From Ferruginibacter sp. (GTDB lineage Bacteria > Bacteroidota > Bacteroidia > Chitinophagales > Chitinophagaceae), in the NCBI GenBank assembly GCA_017983695.1, contig JAGOAX010000005.1:1-64000 (forward strand): 64,000 nucleotides of DNA, in the 5' to 3' direction. The notes under the pieces were generated by a model, which saw only the letters and a program-made list of their open reading frames with translations, was not told the DNA's origin and did not search any database. The position numbers and the translations under genes were made by a program. Position 1 is the first letter of the stretch; every line of letters starts with the position of its first letter. Below, one piece after another: positions 60,485 through 64,000 of the stretch.

Positions 60485-62863
60485 TTAATTTCTCAACGGC
60501 TTACCGCTCTTTAACACACTCTGTATTCTTTCCAGTGTCTTTTTCTCTCCACATAAAGAAAGGAATGCTTCTCTTTCCAGGTTCAATAAATATTCTTCGC
60601 TTACCAACTGCGGTTCACTTAAATCGCCGCCACACATTACATAAGCTAATTTTTTAGCCACAGTAACATCATGATCGGTTGCATATTTACCACGCCACAT
60701 GCCATTGATACCTGCATGCATAGCCCCCAATGCACTGCGACCCAGCACCCGGATATCATTACGTTGTACCGGCATTACATAACCGTCATTATACAAATCA
60801 ATAACAGCCTGTTTTCCTTCTGCAATACGCCTGCCCGGATTTAAACTTACCTGGTCTCTTCCTTTTCTGTAAATACCCAACTCGTATGCTTCCTGTGCCG
60901 AGGTGGCTACTTTTGCAGTTGCGATGGTTAAAAAGCGGTTTTGTAATGTCAGTGTATCTACTTCCCCATCATGCATTTCATCTGCGGCACGTAATACAAA
61001 TTCCTTGGTGCCTGCACCACCTGGAATTACACCAATGCCTACTTCTACCAAACCAGTATAAGTTTCTGCAGCTGCAATTACTTTATCGGCATGCAAACTC
61101 ATTTCGCAGGCACCACCCAGAGCTAACCCATGCGGTGCTACTACAACCGGTATAGATGAGTAGCGTACTCTCATGATCGTATTCTGAAACATCCGTATTG
61201 CCATATCAATCTCATCGTAATCCTGTTCAATAGCCAGCATAAAAATCATGCCCACATTTGCACCGGCACTAAAGTTGGCACCATCGTTTGCAATAACCAA
61301 TCCTTTATATTTTTCTTCTGCAAGTGCAATTGATTTTTGAATACCTTCTAAAACCTCGCCACCAATGCTACCCATTTTGGTGTACCATTCTAATCCCAAT
61401 ACATCATCACCTAAATGGTAAGTTCTGCATGCCGAATTTTTCCAAACGGTTTCATTTTCAAAATTCTTCATTACTATAAAGGCATCGCCACCCGGTAATG
61501 CTTTATAAGTTTTGCTGGCAACATCATAACATAAGCGTTTGCCATTTTCTACTTTATAGAAAGATATTGCGCCGCTTGCCAGCATTTCATCTACCCATAC
61601 TGCTACTTTATAGCCAGCAGCTTTCATAGCTTCAACAGTTTTTGCAACACCTAATGTATCCCAGCTTTCAAAAGCACCAATCTCCCAGCCAAAGCCTGCC
61701 ATCATTCCATCATCAACACGATAGAGTTCATCACTGATCTCGGGAATACGATGAGAGATATAAGAAAATAAATTGTAGTGGAACTGGCGATAGAACTCAC
61801 CTGCTTTATCTGTGCCTGCGCACAAGGCTTTCAATCGCAACTTTAAATCATCTATTGGTTTTGCAGTTTCAAGCGTGGCGAATTTTGGTTTTTGCCTGGC
61901 ACCATATTCCAGGGTTTGCAAATTCAAGGTTAGAATTTCTTTTTCGCCTGCAGCACCTTTTGTCTTTTTAAAAAATCCTTGCCCTGTTTTATCTCCCAAC
62001 CAATTATCCTCTACCATTTTATTTAACCATACCGGAATATTGAATACAGCCCTGGCTTCATCAGTAGGGCAATTATCAGCAACACCCTTTGCCACTTTTA
62101 CCAGGGTATCGATACCAACTACGTCAGCAGTACGGAATGTTGCAGATTTTGGCCTACCAATTACCGGGCCTGTCAAGGCATCAATTTCATCTACATTCAA
62201 CTGTAGTTTTTCCATCGCATTCATTATTGCCATCATTCCAAACACACCGATTCTGTTAGCAATAAATGCCGGGGTATCTTTACACAATACCGTTGTTTTA
62301 CCTAGTTGCAAACTTCCATAATCCATTAAAAAATCAACTACTGCAGTATCTGTAAATGGAGTAGGAATAATTTCCAGTAAACGTAAATACCGTGGCGGAT
62401 TAAAAAAATGTGTACCGCAAAAATGTTTTTTAAAATCATCACTTCTTCCTTCTGCCATCATGTGAATTGGAATGCCGGATGTATTGGATGTTATTAATGT
62501 ACCTGGCTTACGGTATTTTTCCACTTCTGTAAAAACTGATTGTTTTATATCCAGCCTTTCCACCACTACTTCTATCACCCAGTCGCAATCGGCAATATCT
62601 TTCATGTTATCGGTAAAGTTTCCCGTGGTTATTTTTTTTACAACGTCTTTTGTATAAACCGGGGATGGATTTGATTTTATGGCCGCAGTTAAAGCATCAT
62701 TAACTATTTTATTTTTTTCTGCTGGTTTTGCATCTGAGGCTGTATCTTTTGGTTGAATGTCCAATAGCAACACTTTTAATCCCACACCTGCAAAATGACA
62801 TGCAATACGGCTGCCCATTACGCCGCTACCTAGTACAGCTACTTTTTTAATTACTCTTTTCAT
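60485..62863 (-). CDS. fadN: 3-hydroxyacyl-CoA dehydrogenase / enoyl-CoA hydratase (FadN type)
   Basis: The 792-residue fusion starts with a hydroxyacyl-CoA dehydrogenase (VLGSGVMGSRIACHFAGVG, the dehydrogenase histidine in FCGTHFFNPPRYLRLLE, IANRIGVF) and ends with a crotonase domain (VIANDGANFSAGANVGM, HGLALGGACEMSLHADKV, IGVIPGGAGTKEF). This order (dehydrogenase first) and length match FadN of Gram-positives and Bacteroidetes rather than FadB. It performs two middle steps of fatty acid beta-oxidation. A palindrome over its promoter suggests repression, perhaps by a MarR or TetR regulator not in the window. Confidence 0.93.
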   Translation of the reverse strand: MKRVIKKVAVLGSGVMGSRIACHFAGVGLKVLLLDIQPKDTASDAKPAEKNKIVNDALTAAIKSNPSPVYTKDVVKKITTGNFTDNMKDIADCDWVIEVVVERLDIKQSVFTEVEKYRKPGTLITSNTSGIPIHMMAEGRSDDFKKHFCGTHFFNPPRYLRLLEIIPTPFTDTAVVDFLMDYGSLQLGKTTVLCKDTPAFIANRIGVFGMMAIMNAMEKLQLNVDEIDALTGPVIGRPKSATFRTADVVGIDTLVKVAKGVADNCPTDEARAVFNIPVWLNKMVEDNWLGDKTGQGFFKKTKGAAGEKEILTLNLQTLEYGARQKPKFATLETAKPIDDLKLRLKALCAGTDKAGEFYRQFHYNLFSYISHRIPEISDELYRVDDGMMAGFGWEIGAFESWDTLGVAKTVEAMKAAGYKVAVWVDEMLASGAISFYKVENGKRLCYDVASKTYKALPGGDAFIVMKNFENETVWKNSACRTYHLGDDVLGLEWYTKMGSIGGEVLEGIQKSIALAEEKYKGLVIANDGANFSAGANVGMIFMLAIEQDYDEIDMAIRMFQNTIMRVRYSSIPVVVAPHGLALGGACEMSLHADKVIAAAETYTGLVEVGIGVIPGGAGTKEFVLRAADEMHDGEVDTLTLQNRFLTIATAKVATSAQEAYELGIYRKGRDQVSLNPGRRIAEGKQAVIDLYNDGYVMPVQRNDIRVLGRSALGAMHAGINGMWRGKYATDHDVTVAKKLAYVMCGGDLSEPQLVSEEYLLNLEREAFLSLCGEKKTLERIQSVLKSGKPLRN

Positions 62864-62886
62864 ATCTGCAATTGATTATGTATTTA

Positions 62887-62894
62887 CAAAATTA
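62887..62894 (-). promoter_or_regulatory. -7 promoter element TAATTTTG for fadN
   Basis: TAnnTTTG match on the minus strand, 23 bases upstream of the fadN ATG. Confidence 0.5.
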
Positions 62895-62907
62895 AAGGTA
62901 TTCCTTC

Positions 62908-62933
62908 AAATTAGTTAGCTAAACAACTAATTT
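62908..62933. promoter_or_regulatory. Operator-like inverted repeat over the fadN -33 region
   Basis: AAATTAGTT, 8 bases, AACTAATTT: perfect 9-bp arms with a nested TTAGCTAA palindrome. It begins 13 bases upstream of the -7 element, so a bound repressor would block polymerase. Confidence 0.5.
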
Positions 62934-63129
62934 TATTTCGAAGATAGCAGTAAAGCGTGAAAAAACGCAATAGTGCGTATAATTAACATACTAAAAAATG
63001 AAAAACTACGTTTATGTTTTTTAGAGTTTGGATCATTCCATGTCAGCCAACAATAAATTAATTAAATTTTTTATAGCAGCTGATTGAACATTAAAACTGA
63101 AACAATAACTGAGTTTTTAATCCGGTATC

Positions 63130-64000
63130 ATGAGTCGAAAAATCATTAAACAAACAGAAAATCAAGAGGCCTACCTGTCTGTAAGCTATAAAGCTTCAGG
63201 AGAGATTTCCCTGCCATTGCTTTCGGCCAACGCAGATAAAAATCTGTTTGAAATGTTTATGGCAAACAGCCAAACCGGAAGCTGGGTGTATGATGAAAAC
63301 GACATTATAGTTTTTGCCAATAAAGCCTATACCGAATCTACCAATTTTAAAGGTGACCCTACAGGACTACATTTATCAGCCGTTTTTCCTGAAAAGCTGG
63401 CTAAAAAATTAATTGCAAGAAATAAAGAAATATTAAAACATAATAAGCCTGCAGTATCCGAGCACTCGCTGACAAAAAGTGATGGCAGCATTATACACTT
63501 TGTTTCAAACACTTTTATATTTACAACAGCCGATGGTAAACGCTTTATTGGAGGCCAGGCGGTGGACATTACAGCCCGTAAGGAAATAGAGAAAATGCAT
63601 GACCGGTATGCTTATGTAATTAATGCCACTTCGGAGGCGATTTGGGATTTTGATTTAAAAACAAATGAGATTTACCGTAGTGAGGCTTTTTATAAAATTT
63701 CAGGATATAGTAAAGTACAGGTAAAAGAAAATTTAAACTGGTGGCTGGATAAGATTCATCCAGATGATAAGGAGATGGTAAAGCAAAATGTAGAAAACGC
63801 TTTAAAAGCCAACAAAAAAAACTGGAAAGATGAATACCGGTTTTTGTATGCTGATGGTACTTACCGGTATATTTTAGACAAAGGGTTTGCAGTATATGAA
63901 AACAAAAAGCCGGTACGTTTAATTGGTTCTATACAGGATATTACAGATAGAAAAAAACTGGAACTGCAATTACTGAACGAGCAGGTACAAAAACAAAAAC
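63130..64000 (+). CDS. PAS-domain sensor protein, probable histidine kinase, partial at right edge
   Basis: The frame is open from ATG 63130 to the window end (290 residues). Two PAS domains are visible: one about residues 40-155 (GSWVYDENDIIVFANKAY, then IIHFVSNTF and GGQAVDITARKEIEK) and one about 160-280 (SEAIWDFDLKTNEIYRS, KIHPDDKEMVKQN, IGSIQDITDRKKLE). The trailing coiled-coil start (LQLLNEQVQKQK) points to a kinase or further PAS domains beyond the edge. No membrane segment is seen so far, so sensing is probably cytoplasmic. Confidence 0.85.
   Translation, partial: MSRKIIKQTENQEAYLSVSYKASGEISLPLLSANADKNLFEMFMANSQTGSWVYDENDIIVFANKAYTESTNFKGDPTGLHLSAVFPEKLAKKLIARNKEILKHNKPAVSEHSLTKSDGSIIHFVSNTFIFTTADGKRFIGGQAVDITARKEIEKMHDRYAYVINATSEAIWDFDLKTNEIYRSEAFYKISGYSKVQVKENLNWWLDKIHPDDKEMVKQNVENALKANKKNWKDEYRFLYADGTYRYILDKGFAVYENKKPVRLIGSIQDITDRKKLELQLLNEQVQKQK

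Overview
The window looks like a chromosomal segment of a Bacteroidota bacterium, most likely a Chitinophagaceae-type organism. The reasons are the low G+C, several TAnnTTTG -7 promoter elements, no obvious Shine-Dalgarno pattern, a type IX secretion C-terminal domain, and a set of families typical of that phylum (DUF4293, DUF2167, DUF3127, S23-type four-helix-bundle, GxxExxY and ORF6N proteins). No database was searched; family calls rest on motif recognition.

Layout. 1-3957 (minus) is a sucrose cassette: MFS sugar transporter, PfkB-type fructokinase and an amylosucrase cut by the left edge, with a LacI-type palindrome upstream. 4078-7615 holds metX and, divergently, an OsmC protein, a four-helix-bundle gene and metZ, so homoserine can become homocysteine. 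7642-10705 has a lipoprotein, a DUF2167 protein and a GNAT acetyltransferase. 10853-21648 (minus) is a nearly complete reductive pyrimidine catabolism block: PreA/PreT, dihydropyrimidinase, beta-ureidopropionase, an NCS1 permease, a class III aminotransferase and a CoA-acylating semialdehyde dehydrogenase, which would carry uracil to acetyl-CoA. 21790-27898 is nucleoside salvage and breakdown: uridine phosphorylase-like, DeoC, a two-gene ALDH16-like aldehyde dehydrogenase, cytidine deaminase and DeoD. Two tRNAs (Pro-TGG, Ser-GCT) and dnaA follow. 30040-31717 is a split 5'-nucleotidase. 34074-36303 is a NatAB-like exporter, and 36370-39869 a Wza/Wzz polysaccharide export pair. The rest holds glyA, a T9SS-exported protein, uvrA, an ECF sigma factor, DsbD-type proteins, purQ, a second ABC exporter, a metzincin without signal peptide, a FadN-type beta-oxidation enzyme and a PAS sensor protein cut by the right edge.

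The most unusual layer is intergenic. Three small genes (two S23-type four-helix-bundle proteins and one GxxExxY nuclease-fold protein) sit between functionally linked metabolic genes, and each is bracketed by its own inverted repeat, with solo repeat copies elsewhere. A fourth small gene (ORF6N) carries paired near-perfect 25-bp palindromes inside its coding sequence and a related one just after its stop. In addition there are a four-copy dispersed repeat with a GTGCGACGC core, a family of C-rich/G-rich hairpins that enters coding ends, AT-rich in-frame insertions in two flavoproteins, and a diverged tandem duplication of a convergent gene junction.
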